The position numbers and the translations under genes were made by a program. Below, in pieces: positions 50,514 to 58,479 of a stretch of DNA of 64,000 bases. Every line of letters starts with the position of its first letter. Position 1 is the first letter of the stretch. The stretch comes from an uncultured Bacteroidia bacterium (lineage in GTDB: Bacteria > Bacteroidota > Bacteroidia > Bacteroidales > F082), in the NCBI GenBank assembly GCA_902802535.1, contig CADCML010000006.1, positions 1 through 64,000 on the forward strand, read 5' to 3'. Under the pieces are notes generated by a model. It saw only the letters and a list, made by a program, of their open reading frames with translations. It had not been told where the DNA came from and did no database searches.

Positions 50514-50648
50514 CTTTTTTTGCAAAAACTGTTTTTTTTACTTTCGGTACAATTATCCACGTTGACACGTTCTTCCGAATTGAAAATTCCGAAGTCCTGA
50601 TTATCACCATTTTCAATGCGCGAATGAATATTGCGGTTGCCGTGGTAC

Positions 50649-50687
50649 GACAGCCCTACAGCCCGGGCGGTATGGTGTAGGGCTGTC
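50649..50687. repeat. 12-bp perfect hairpin
   Basis: GACAGCCCTACA (50649-50660) and TGTAGGGCTGTC (50676-50687) pair perfectly around a 15-nt GC-rich loop. GCTGAGCCTGTCGAAGCA follows, another commonly repeated intergenic word. No poly-T follows, so it is not a standard terminator. Confidence 0.6.
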
Positions 50688-50845
50688 ACAAAGTTGCTGA
50701 GCCTGTCGAAGCATCGTGGCAGCCGCTTGTTTATGTCATATTTTCTCCAACGAGTCTCTCATTACACGCTTATTGTTTAAGCGTTACATAATACTTTACA
50801 ACAAAACAGCGGAGCTTCAAAAACTCTATCGTTTTTGGTGAATAC

Positions 50846-50959
50846 TTATGGATTGAAATACTCCTCCGCCATCCGATTAATTTCCTCAATGTCCAAGTTA
50901 TCAAGTTGGATTGTCGGTAGCACTTTGAAAGCGAAAAATTCCGCTTTTTTTGCAAATAC
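50846..50959 (-). pseudogene. C-terminal remnant of an unidentified gene
   Basis: In the minus frame ending TAA at 50846, 37 codons are open and read PTIQLDNLDIEEINRMAEEY before FNP, a plausible helical protein end. Two in-frame TGA codons precede it and there is no ATG. The rest of the 50.5-51.0 kb gap shows only the hairpin above and the downstream promoter. Confidence 0.35.
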
Positions 50960-50983
50960 TCATCACATTTCAAAAAATCGCTG

Positions 50984-50991
50984 TATCTTTG
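50984..50991 (+). promoter_or_regulatory. -7 element of the RelB/PIN operon
   Basis: TATCTTTG, 19 nt before the antitoxin start codon. Confidence 0.5.
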
Positions 50992-51010
50992 CCATCAAAA
51001 CAACATCATT

Positions 51011-51304
51011 ATGTCACAATCAGCATACACTATCCGTTTGGATTCAGACTTGAAAAAACGCTTCGATACGCTTTGCGAAGGCTTCGGCATGAGTGCTTCC
51101 ACGGCGTTTAATGTTTTTGTTCGGGCTGTTGTCCGTCAGCGCAAGATTCCTTTTGAAATCGAGATGTCGGAAAAAGACGAAAGTTTTGAAAAAGGCAGAC
51201 AGGCATTCCTTGAAATCAGAAGGCAAGCCGAAGAAGGTCGCTTTCCTGACCTAACATTGGAAGAAATCAATGAAGAAATCAGATTGGCAAGAGAAGGCAA
51301 ATGA
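51011..51304 (+). CDS. RelB/DinJ-family antitoxin
   Basis: A 97-residue ribbon-helix-helix protein: YTIRLDSDLKKRFDTLCEGF followed by GMSASTAFNVFVRAVV is the DinJ/RelB DNA-binding fold. The C-terminal acidic helix likely wraps the toxin. It overlaps the toxin gene by 4 nt (51301-51304). RelB/DinJ antitoxins usually pair with RelE/YafQ; here the partner is a PIN protein, a mixed pairing that is known in bacteria. Confidence 0.88.
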   Translation: MSQSAYTIRLDSDLKKRFDTLCEGFGMSASTAFNVFVRAVVRQRKIPFEIEMSEKDESFEKGRQAFLEIRRQAEEGRFPDLTLEEINEEIRLAREGK

Positions 51305-51726
51305 AGAATCATTTTGTTGTTATTGACACTAATGTCCTCGTTTCAGGTTTAATTAGCCGAAATCCTGATTCACCAACTTTGGGAATCGTGAATTACTTGC
51401 TTGCCAACAAAGGCATTATTACCCCAATGTATAATGAAGAGATTTACAAGGAATATGAAAATGTCCTACATAGAACGAAATTTAATTTTGAACCATCTAC
51501 AGTAAATGATGTTCTGGAAAGAATTCGGGACATAGGTATTTCAAGTGAAAGGAAATCTTCCAAGGAATTTATTCCCGACCCGAAAGATGTTGTGTTTTAC
51601 GAAGTTGCCTTGTCGAAAGAGGATTCGTTCTTGGTTACGGGCAATATCAAACATTTCCCGAAAGTAGATATGGTGGTCACACCAGCAGAAATGATGGAAA
51701 TCATAAAGCGTAATTTGGAAGAATAG
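51301..51726 (+). CDS. PIN-domain toxin (VapC-like)
   Basis: A 141-residue PIN ribonuclease of the 'putative toxin component, PIN family' subgroup. Acidic active-site residues: Asp in VVIDTNVLVSGLI (residue 9), Glu in YNEEIYKEYENVL, and Asp in FIPDPKDVVFYEVAL; SFLVTGNIKHFP carries the last conserved stretch. It presumably cleaves RNA when free of antitoxin. The gene ends 27 bp before a palindromic element that also borders the following ATPase gene. Confidence 0.85.
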   Translation: MKNHFVVIDTNVLVSGLISRNPDSPTLGIVNYLLANKGIITPMYNEEIYKEYENVLHRTKFNFEPSTVNDVLERIRDIGISSERKSSKEFIPDPKDVVFYEVALSKEDSFLVTGNIKHFPKVDMVVTPAEMMEIIKRNLEE

Positions 51727-51752
51727 TTTTCAATACCGACCGAAAATCAATC

Positions 51753-51801
51753 TGAGTTTTTTCCAAAATCGAGAAAAAATCACAATTTTGGAAAAAACTC
51801 A
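51753..51801. repeat. 49-bp palindromic element, upstream copy
   Basis: Perfect 17-nt arms TGAGTTTTTTCCAAAAT (51753-51769) and ATTTTGGAAAAAACTCA (51785-51801) around a 15-nt spacer. It ends immediately before the -33 TTG of the next gene. The other copy is at 53296-53344. Confidence 0.85.
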
Positions 51802-51831
51802 TTGTGGTTTCAGAATAATTTATTTCCTTTG
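51802..51831 (+). promoter_or_regulatory. promoter of the 51.9-kb ATPase gene
   Basis: TTG (51802-51804), 19 bp, TTCCTTTG (51824-51831), one mismatch from TAnnTTTG. It directly abuts the palindrome. Confidence 0.5.
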
Positions 51832-51855
51832 CATCCTGTTAGAATATAGAATGTT

Positions 51856-53280
51856 ATGGAAAAATTGATAGGTCGCGAACATGAGATAAAATTGCTGAAG
51901 GAATATACCAGTTCCGAGCATCCTGAATTTGTTGCCATTTATGGCCGCAGAAGGGTCGGCAAGACTTATCTCGTCAACCAACTGTTCAATGGAAAAATGG
52001 CTTTTGCCATGACGGGCGTACTCAACGGCACCAAGGAGGAGCAGATGGAGGCTTTCATTGACGCCATGCAGGAATATAGCGGCAAACTGCCCGAAAAACC
52101 CAAGACATGGATGGAGGCTTTCAGGATTCTGAAACTTTATCTGAAAAAGAAAGTCACGCTGAAACGCCGTTGCATCGTGTTCCTCGATGAATTGCCTTCG
52201 ATGGACACGCAACGGTCGGGATTCGTGCGGGCATTGGGCTATTTTTGGAACAGTTGGGCTTCGCTGCAAGACAACCTGACGCTGATTGTGTGCGGCAGCG
52301 CCACCTCGTGGATGATACGCAACATCGTCAACGACAAAGGCGGCCTCCACGACCGCATCACACACGAATTGCATTTGCACCCGTTTACGCTGAAAGAGAC
52401 GGAGTTATACCTCAAGAGCCGGCAATTCAAGTGGGACCGCCTGACCGTCATGCAGGCATACATGGCCTTGGGCGGCGTGCCCTATTATTTGAGCCTGCTT
52501 CATCGTGGCGAGAGTTTCGCCGCCAACATCGACCGACTGTTTTTCGGCGACGAAGAAGAACTTCGCAGGGAATACAAACGGCTGTATTCCACTTTGTTCA
52601 AGTCGCCGGAATCGTATATGACCATCGTCAATGCTCTGGCAAAAGCCAAGGCAGGAATGTCGCGCGACGAATTGAGAAAGGCTTTGGGGCAGGATTCAAG
52701 CGGATCGCTCAGCGGGAAACTTGAAGACCTCGTCAATTGCGACATTCTTCGCAAGTATCCCATCCACAACAAAACGACGAAAAAGAATTCCGCCATCTAC
52801 CAACTTGTTGATTTCTACTCGCTTTTCTACCTTACCTTTGTGTCGCGTGCCGAGGCTGAGACGGGCTATTGGAGCAACCATATCGACACTTCCGAGGTCA
52901 ACACATGGTTGGGATTGAGTTTTGAGCGGGTGTGCCTGACCCATGTACAACAAATCAAGCAAGCACTTCACATCGATAGGATTTCGACCCAATTCTATTC
53001 GTGGCGAAGCCAGAAAAGTACACCAAAAGCGCAAATCGACATGGTTCTTGACCGCGCCGATGGCATCATCAATCTGTTTGAAATCAAATACAGCGAGGCG
53101 GATTTTCGCCTTGATAACGATGAGGCCAAAAAACTGCAAAACAGGATGGCGACCTTCCGCAATGAAACAAAAACAAAGAAAGCCTTATGGCTCACATTGC
53201 TAACTACTTACGGTCTTAATGAAGGCCGTTATTCCTCAACTTTTGTTTCGGTTTTAACGATGGATGACTTGTTCCAATAA
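51856..53280 (+). CDS. AAA+ ATPase with DUF234 nuclease-like domain
   Basis: A 474-residue paralogue of the 45.1-kb ATPase, colinear over its length. N-terminal LIGREHEIKLLKEY, Walker A IYGRRRVGKTYLV (near 32), Walker B CIVFLDELPSMD (near 110), sensor LIVCGSATSWM, central winged-helix region with AKAGMSRDELRKAL, and C-terminal PKAQIDMVLDRADG with LFEIKYSEAD as the PD-(D/E)XK-like core. It lies between two copies of a 49-bp palindrome, one abutting its promoter and one 15 nt after its stop. Function unknown; the nuclease-like end and flanking repeats suggest a selfish, defensive or regulatory unit. Confidence 0.82.
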   Translation: MEKLIGREHEIKLLKEYTSSEHPEFVAIYGRRRVGKTYLVNQLFNGKMAFAMTGVLNGTKEEQMEAFIDAMQEYSGKLPEKPKTWMEAFRILKLYLKKKVTLKRRCIVFLDELPSMDTQRSGFVRALGYFWNSWASLQDNLTLIVCGSATSWMIRNIVNDKGGLHDRITHELHLHPFTLKETELYLKSRQFKWDRLTVMQAYMALGGVPYYLSLLHRGESFAANIDRLFFGDEEELRREYKRLYSTLFKSPESYMTIVNALAKAKAGMSRDELRKALGQDSSGSLSGKLEDLVNCDILRKYPIHNKTTKKNSAIYQLVDFYSLFYLTFVSRAEAETGYWSNHIDTSEVNTWLGLSFERVCLTHVQQIKQALHIDRISTQFYSWRSQKSTPKAQIDMVLDRADGIINLFEIKYSEADFRLDNDEAKKLQNRMATFRNETKTKKALWLTLLTTYGLNEGRYSSTFVSVLTMDDLFQ

Positions 53281-53295
53281 TCGGTTTTTGTAATC

Positions 53296-53344
53296 TGAGT
53301 TTTTTCCAAAATCGATAAAAAATCACAATTTTGGAAAAAACTCA
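53296..53344. repeat. 49-bp palindromic element, downstream copy
   Basis: Same orientation, arms and spacer as 51753-51801 with one base different (CGAT instead of CGAG at the spacer start). It lies between the convergent ATPase and aldehyde dehydrogenase genes. Confidence 0.85.
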
Positions 53345-53376
53345 ACCGAAAATCCTACACCCCTTTTCAACGAGTT

Positions 53377-54795
53377 TTACCGTTCAAAAACCCTCAAAAT
53401 CCCCAATTTCGTCTTCTCCATCTTGCCGCCGTAAGGATGCTCCCTTAACGGTAAATTGAACCGCGTTTTGCCTTTGAGCACGGTTTGCGGATGCGTAAAC
53501 TCACGGAAGCCCCACTCACCGTGGTAGGCACCCATGCCGGAATGGCCTGTGCCGTTGAAGGGAACGCCTTTCACCATCATGTGGATGCAGACCTCGTTGA
53601 TGCAGCCTCCACCGTATTGTTGGGTTTGCATGGTGCGGTTGGCCCACTTCATGTCCTTGGTAAACAGATACATGGCCAAAGGATGCTCGCGCTCGGCGAT
53701 GGTGTCCATTAGTTTGTCAACTTCGGCATCTTTGAAGGGTACGATGGGCAACAAGGGACAGAAAAGTTCGTGTTGCACAATGTGTTCGTTGATGTCGACG
53801 GGATAGATGAGGGTGGGCGCAAAGCGACGGGTTTCCTTGTCGCCAATGCCGCCAAATACGATGCGGTCGCGGTATTCGTTGGCGAGGTGGGCGCATTTGT
53901 CGTAGGCACCATCGGTGATGAGTTTGGGATATTCAGGGTTGCTCTCGGGATGTTCGCCGATTTGCTTGATGAAGGCTTGTTTGAGTTCCTCAATGAAAGG
54001 CTTGGCCACTTCTTCTGCAATGGCTATCTGGTTGATATTGATGCAGATTTGTCCCGCGTTGCAGAGTTTGAAGAAGGCAATTTTGCGGGCGGTGTCCTTC
54101 AGGTCGGCGTCTTTGCGGACGACGCACCAGTTGCCGGTTTCGCCACCGAGTTCCAAGGCCACGGGTGTGAGGTTTTTGGCGGCCTCGGCCAACACATGCT
54201 TGCCCACCGATGGCGAACCCGTGTAGAAAATCTTGTCGAAACGCTGGGCCAGACACATGTCCGCCACATCGTGACCGCCATCAATCAAGGTGACGTATTC
54301 GGGCGGGAAGACCTCGGCGAAAAACTTTTTGAGAAATGCAGTGCTGGCCGCCGACTTTGAACTGGCCTTGATGACCGCCGTATTACCGCCACACATCGCC
54401 GCAGCCACCACGCCGATGGTGAGCAGCATTGGGAAATTGAACGGACTGATGACCAACGACACGCCGTAAGGCATCTTATACACCTTAGTAATTAGGCTCG
54501 GGAAGCACATAAGCCCGCTGAAATGCCTTTCGGGGCGCGACCAACGGCGCATACCGCGAATCATCTCGTTGATTTCCACGATGATGGGACCAATGTCGCA
54601 GAGATAGGCCTCCACGCGGCTCCGGCCAAGGTCTTTGGCGAGGGCATCTTCCATCTCGGTTTCGTGGGCAATCACAGCGGCCTTCAGTTTCTTGAGTTGC
54701 TGGATTCTCCATTTTATGGGTAGCGTGGTGCCAGTGCGGAAAAACTTCCGTTGTGCAGCCACGATTTCGCTGATTTCGCTTTCGGTATAAGTCAT
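53377..54795 (-). CDS. aldehyde dehydrogenase
   Basis: A 472-residue NAD(P)-dependent aldehyde dehydrogenase resembling the class 3/coniferyl aldehyde group. The cofactor region has SPFNFPMLLTIGVVAAAM near residue 116; the general base Glu is in ALELGGETG near 215 and the nucleophile Cys in NAGQICININQ near 249. C-terminal PFNGTGHSGMGAYHGEWGF is typical of this group. The gene follows the iron alcohol dehydrogenase by 9 nt, so the pair may interconvert alcohol, aldehyde and acid. The substrate is unknown. Confidence 0.92.
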   Translation of the reverse strand: MTYTESEISEIVAAQRKFFRTGTTLPIKWRIQQLKKLKAAVIAHETEMEDALAKDLGRSRVEAYLCDIGPIIVEINEMIRGMRRWSRPERHFSGLMCFPSLITKVYKMPYGVSLVISPFNFPMLLTIGVVAAAMCGGNTAVIKASSKSAASTAFLKKFFAEVFPPEYVTLIDGGHDVADMCLAQRFDKIFYTGSPSVGKHVLAEAAKNLTPVALELGGETGNWCVVRKDADLKDTARKIAFFKLCNAGQICININQIAIAEEVAKPFIEELKQAFIKQIGEHPESNPEYPKLITDGAYDKCAHLANEYRDRIVFGGIGDKETRRFAPTLIYPVDINEHIVQHELFCPLLPIVPFKDAEVDKLMDTIAEREHPLAMYLFTKDMKWANRTMQTQQYGGGCINEVCIHMMVKGVPFNGTGHSGMGAYHGEWGFREFTHPQTVLKGKTRFNLPLREHPYGGKMEKTKLGILRVFER

Positions 54796-54804
54796 GATGA
54801 TGGG

Positions 54805-56013
54805 TTATGGGTTGGGCGTGACGGTTTTTAGGATTTGTTCTATATCATTATTATTCAGTGTAATAGGCGAAGAATAATTGATGGAGTCTTGGGCAACCAT
54901 GCTTATCAACTCAGCATAGTCTTCCGCCTTGACGGGTGAGACCAATTTGTCCATGCCGCATTGCGCCATCAGTTGGGCAACGGCTTGCAGGAACAGCTCG
55001 GCGGCCTGCTCGTCGTCGGTGTCGAGATGGGCAAAATGGCAATGTCGTGCCAACATGGCGTACTTTTCCGTGCAGACTTTTTTCTGAAACTCCAATACAG
55101 GCATGAGCATCATGGAGATGGCTTGTCCGTGCGGCAGATGATATTTGGCTCCGATGCTGTGTGCAAATGCGTGAACATAGCCTGCCAACTGCGTGTTGAT
55201 GGCATGACCGCCGAAATAGGCCGCCCGACACATGTTCAAACGCGCCTCGATATTCTCTGGCTCGCGCATCACGATGGGCAGATTCTCGAAAATGAGCCGC
55301 ACGCCCTCCTTGGAAAGATACATGTTCGCCTCATCCACTTTGACATCGCTGACAGCACCTTCAATGACATGGCTGAGGGCATCCATGCCGCAGGCGGCAG
55401 TCACGCTTTGCGGAGCGTGGATGGTTAGTTCGCTGTCAAGAACCACATGGGTCACATCAAGGCCAATCAACACGGTGGAAGTCTTCACCCCTTGGCTGTT
55501 ATGCACCACGGCACCCACAGTGACTTCGGCTCCCGTGCCGGCAGTGGAAGGCACCGAAATCATGGGCAACGTCTTTCCAGGGACGGGCAAAAACTTTATC
55601 AGCAAGGACTTGACGCTTCTGCGAGGCATCTTTGCTCCAGCAGCAATCATCTTGGTGGTATCCATCACCGAACCACCTCCGAGGGCAATCACACATTCCG
55701 CCTGACATTCGATGGCTTTTTTGCGGCCTGCCTCAATGAGGTCGATGTTGGGTTCGGAATTGATGTCGTTGAAGACGGCGTAATGGATTTCGGCCTCCTC
55801 CAAGGCTTGCGTAATGGCTTGCTCATATCCGAGGCTGCTCAAAGTTTGGTCTGTGACCACCAGCACATTTTTGTAGCCACATTTTTGACAAATCTTGCCC
55901 ATCTTTTTGCGTGCGCCGTGGCCTTCCACCAACTGTGGCTGCGGTAACGGGACGGTGTGAATCACCTTGCCGGGCAAACGGTGAATCTGTTTTCTGATAT
56001 GATAGGTTTCCAT
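54805..56013 (-). CDS. iron-containing alcohol dehydrogenase
   Basis: A 402-residue group III alcohol dehydrogenase. NAD-binding GGGSVMDTTKMIA is near residue 95 and SVPSTAGTGAEVT near 138; metal-binding His lie in HAFAHSIGAKYHLPHGQA near 265-280, with an upstream Asp in CGMDALSHVIEG. The start at 56013 is taken over one at 56043 because the -7-like TATTTTTG (56040-56033) lies between. It is the first gene of a two-gene unit with the aldehyde dehydrogenase; butanol- or propanediol-type activity is possible. Confidence 0.9.
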   Translation of the reverse strand: METYHIRKQIHRLPGKVIHTVPLPQPQLVEGHGARKKMGKICQKCGYKNVLVVTDQTLSSLGYEQAITQALEEAEIHYAVFNDINSEPNIDLIEAGRKKAIECQAECVIALGGGSVMDTTKMIAAGAKMPRRSVKSLLIKFLPVPGKTLPMISVPSTAGTGAEVTVGAVVHNSQGVKTSTVLIGLDVTHVVLDSELTIHAPQSVTAACGMDALSHVIEGAVSDVKVDEANMYLSKEGVRLIFENLPIVMREPENIEARLNMCRAAYFGGHAINTQLAGYVHAFAHSIGAKYHLPHGQAISMMLMPVLEFQKKVCTEKYAMLARHCHFAHLDTDDEQAAELFLQAVAQLMAQCGMDKLVSPVKAEDYAELISMVAQDSINYSSPITLNNNDIEQILKTVTPNP

Positions 56014-56145
56014 GATTTGATCTTTAGTGGAGCAAAAATACAATTATTATTCGAATTGTTTTCATATTTCAAAAAGAATTACGACCTTTGCAGCCGCAAA
56101 TTTCGAATGAAAGAATTGTATTAAAAAATTGTAAACCAAAATATT

Positions 56146-57138
56146 ATGAGTAAGTTTAACGACATAATGAGCGAAATCGGTCAGGCTTTGGTGAGCAAAA
56201 AGTTCTGGGTTGAGCTGCTGATCATGACTTTCGGCATGTTCATGACGGGCGTTTGCGTGTATTATTTCCTCGTCCCGAGCAAACTGATTGTCGGCTCCAT
56301 TTCGGGTTTGTCCATCGTGCTGACCAACATTTTCAACGGCATGGGTATCAATATCAGCCTGTCTATGATGATTTCCATCATCAACGCTATCTTGTTGATT
56401 TTAGCCTATTTGCTCATCGGCAAGGAGTTTGGTCTCAAGACGGTCTATTGCGCCATGATTCTCGGTCCCATGACCAAGGTGTGCGAATGGATTTACCCTT
56501 GGGAAAACTTCGCCACCCCGAACAGCTACCTTATTAATATGGGTGTCGACCCCAGTTCGGCCTATTCAGTGATGGGCAACCCGTGGTTCGATCTGCTTTG
56601 CTGTGTGATCATCCTCAGCGCGGCCCAAACGCTGATGTTCTCCATCAACGCTTCCACGGGCGGCCTCGACATTTTGGCCAAGATCGTCAACAAATACTTG
56701 CACTTCGACATGGGCAAGTCGGTGAGCGTGGCGGGTGCCATCATCTGCCTCACGGCTTTCGCCATCAACCCCTTCCAGATGGTTGTCATCGGCCTCATCG
56801 CCACTTGGATTAACGGTCTGGTAGTGAATATGTTCACTGCAAACCTCAACCAACGAAAGCGCGTTTGCATCGTCTCGAAGGATTATGATCGAATTCGTCA
56901 TTACATCATTGACGAGCTTCACCGTGGCTGCACGCTTTATGAAGTCATCGGAGGCTACACCAACGAAAAGTCGATTGAATTGGAATCGTTGCTTACCAAC
57001 GACGAATTCTCAAAACTGATGGAATACCTCGGCAAGAACGAAATCAATGCCTTCACCACGGCGGGCAACGTGAGTGAGGTGTACGGCTTGTGGGCCAAAG
57101 ACCGCCACAGAGCGAGAAAACACGCCGAAAAGCGTTGA
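56146..57138 (+). CDS. YitT-family membrane protein (DUF2179)
   Basis: A 330-residue inner-membrane protein. Five or six helices fill residues 20-230 (MTFGMFMTGVCVYYFLVPSK, then GSISGLSIVLTNIF). The C-terminal cytosolic DUF2179-type domain (about 240-325) includes RGCTLYEVIGGYTNEKS. Its function is not established; related proteins are described only as YitT family. It is transcribed alone and followed by a clear terminator. Confidence 0.88.
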   Translation: MSKFNDIMSEIGQALVSKKFWVELLIMTFGMFMTGVCVYYFLVPSKLIVGSISGLSIVLTNIFNGMGINISLSMMISIINAILLILAYLLIGKEFGLKTVYCAMILGPMTKVCEWIYPWENFATPNSYLINMGVDPSSAYSVMGNPWFDLLCCVIILSAAQTLMFSINASTGGLDILAKIVNKYLHFDMGKSVSVAGAIICLTAFAINPFQMVVIGLIATWINGLVVNMFTANLNQRKRVCIVSKDYDRIRHYIIDELHRGCTLYEVIGGYTNEKSIELESLLTNDEFSKLMEYLGKNEINAFTTAGNVSEVYGLWAKDRHRARKHAEKR

Positions 57139-57174
57139 ATAAGAAATAAAAGTAATGTTGTTTTTTTCATGGTG

Positions 57175-57208
57175 CCGCGGTTTGGAGCAATCCAGCCGCG
57201 GTTTTTTT
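57175..57208 (+). terminator. Rho-independent terminator
   Basis: CCGCGG (57175-57180) and CCGCGG (57196-57201) pair around a 15-nt loop, followed by seven T. It separates the YitT gene from pepT. Confidence 0.8.
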
Positions 57209-57224
57209 GTATGAATTTTTTTTC

Positions 57225-57232
57225 TATTTTTG
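57225..57232 (+). promoter_or_regulatory. -7 element of pepT
   Basis: TATTTTTG, 23 nt before the pepT start; the nearest TTTG upstream is 15 bp away. Confidence 0.5.
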
Positions 57233-57255
57233 TGCCAAATTTAAACCGAACGAAA

Positions 57256-58479
57256 ATGGAAAAAATAATCGACAAATTCCTGAGATACGTCTCAGTGGAA
57301 ACGACTTCTGACGAAAACTCCGAATCGCAGCCCAGCACTGCCAAACAGTTGAACCTCTTGCAAATGCTCCGCGATGAATTGCAAGCTATGGGCATTGAAG
57401 CCACGCTTGACGAATACGGCTACGTGATGGCCACGATTCCGTCCAATGTGGATAGGGAAATACCCGTCATCGGTTTCATCGCGCATGTGGATACCTCGCC
57501 CGACGCTTCGGGTGCCGACATCAAGCCGCAAATCATTGAGAATTATGATGGTGGCGACATCGTTTTGAACAAGGAAAAGAACATCGTCCTGCGCGTGTCG
57601 GAATTTCCTGAAATGCAGCAATATAAGGGACAAACGATGATTACCACCGACGGCACGACCCTGCTCGGTGCCGATGACAAGGCGGGCGTAGCCGAAATCA
57701 TGTATGCCGCCCAGTATATGATGGAACATCCTGACTTCAAGCACGGCGAAATCAAAATCGGTTTCACGCCGGACGAGGAAATCGGGCGCGGTGTGGTGAA
57801 ATTTGATGTGAAGAAATTCGGCGCCAAGTATGCTTACACCATGGACGGCGGCGAAATTGGCGAGCTGGAGTATGAAAACTTCAATGCCGCTGGCGCGAAA
57901 ATCCACATCCAAGGCAGCAACATCCACCCCGGCTACGGCAAGGACAAGATGGTGAACTCGATGCTGATTGCCATGGAACTCAATGGAATGTTGCCCGTGG
58001 AACAGCGTCCGCGCTTCACGCAGGGCTACGAAGGCTTCTTCCACCTGACTGAAATCAACGGCACGGTGGAAGAGACCACGATGTCGTACATCATCCGCGA
58101 CCACGACCGCGCCAAGTTCGAGGAAAAGAAAGCCCTAATTACCTCAGTGGCAGAGTTTTTGAACAAGAAATACGGCGATGTGGTGAAATTGGAGCTGAAG
58201 CACCAATACTACAACATGCGCCAGGAGGTGGAGCCACATTTCTTCATCGTGGAAAGAGCGATTAAGGCGATGGAAATGGCCAACATCAAGCCGAAAGTGC
58301 AACCCATCCGTGGCGGCACCGACGGCGCGAACCTCTCGTTCATGGGTCTGCCTTGTCCTAACATCTTCGCAGGCGGACACAACTTCCACGGCAAGTTGGA
58401 ATACGTGCCACTCGAAAGCATGATGAAGGCTTCGGAGGTCATTTTGAACATCATTACGCTATTCCAAGCGGAGGGCTGA
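57256..58479 (+). CDS. pepT: peptidase T (tripeptide aminopeptidase)
   Basis: A 407-residue M20 metallopeptidase that removes N-terminal residues from tripeptides in the cytoplasm. Zinc ligands and catalytic residues appear in FIAHVDTSPDASGAD (His and Asp near residue 80), LLGADDKAGVAEI (Asp near 140) and FTPDEEIGRG (catalytic Glu near 174). IRGGTDGANLSFMGLPCPN is the C-terminal metal-binding block. The ATG at 57256 gives the usual length. The stop overlaps the start of the next gene by one base (TGATG). Confidence 0.95.
   Translation: MEKIIDKFLRYVSVETTSDENSESQPSTAKQLNLLQMLRDELQAMGIEATLDEYGYVMATIPSNVDREIPVIGFIAHVDTSPDASGADIKPQIIENYDGGDIVLNKEKNIVLRVSEFPEMQQYKGQTMITTDGTTLLGADDKAGVAEIMYAAQYMMEHPDFKHGEIKIGFTPDEEIGRGVVKFDVKKFGAKYAYTMDGGEIGELEYENFNAAGAKIHIQGSNIHPGYGKDKMVNSMLIAMELNGMLPVEQRPRFTQGYEGFFHLTEINGTVEETTMSYIIRDHDRAKFEEKKALITSVAEFLNKKYGDVVKLELKHQYYNMRQEVEPHFFIVERAIKAMEMANIKPKVQPIRGGTDGANLSFMGLPCPNIFAGGHNFHGKLEYVPLESMMKASEVILNIITLFQAEG

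Noticed and set aside
51753-53344. Possible CRISPR or insertion sequence around the ATPase gene
   Set aside because: Only two repeat copies, gene-sized spacing and no transposase or cas gene; treated as a palindrome-bracketed gene instead.
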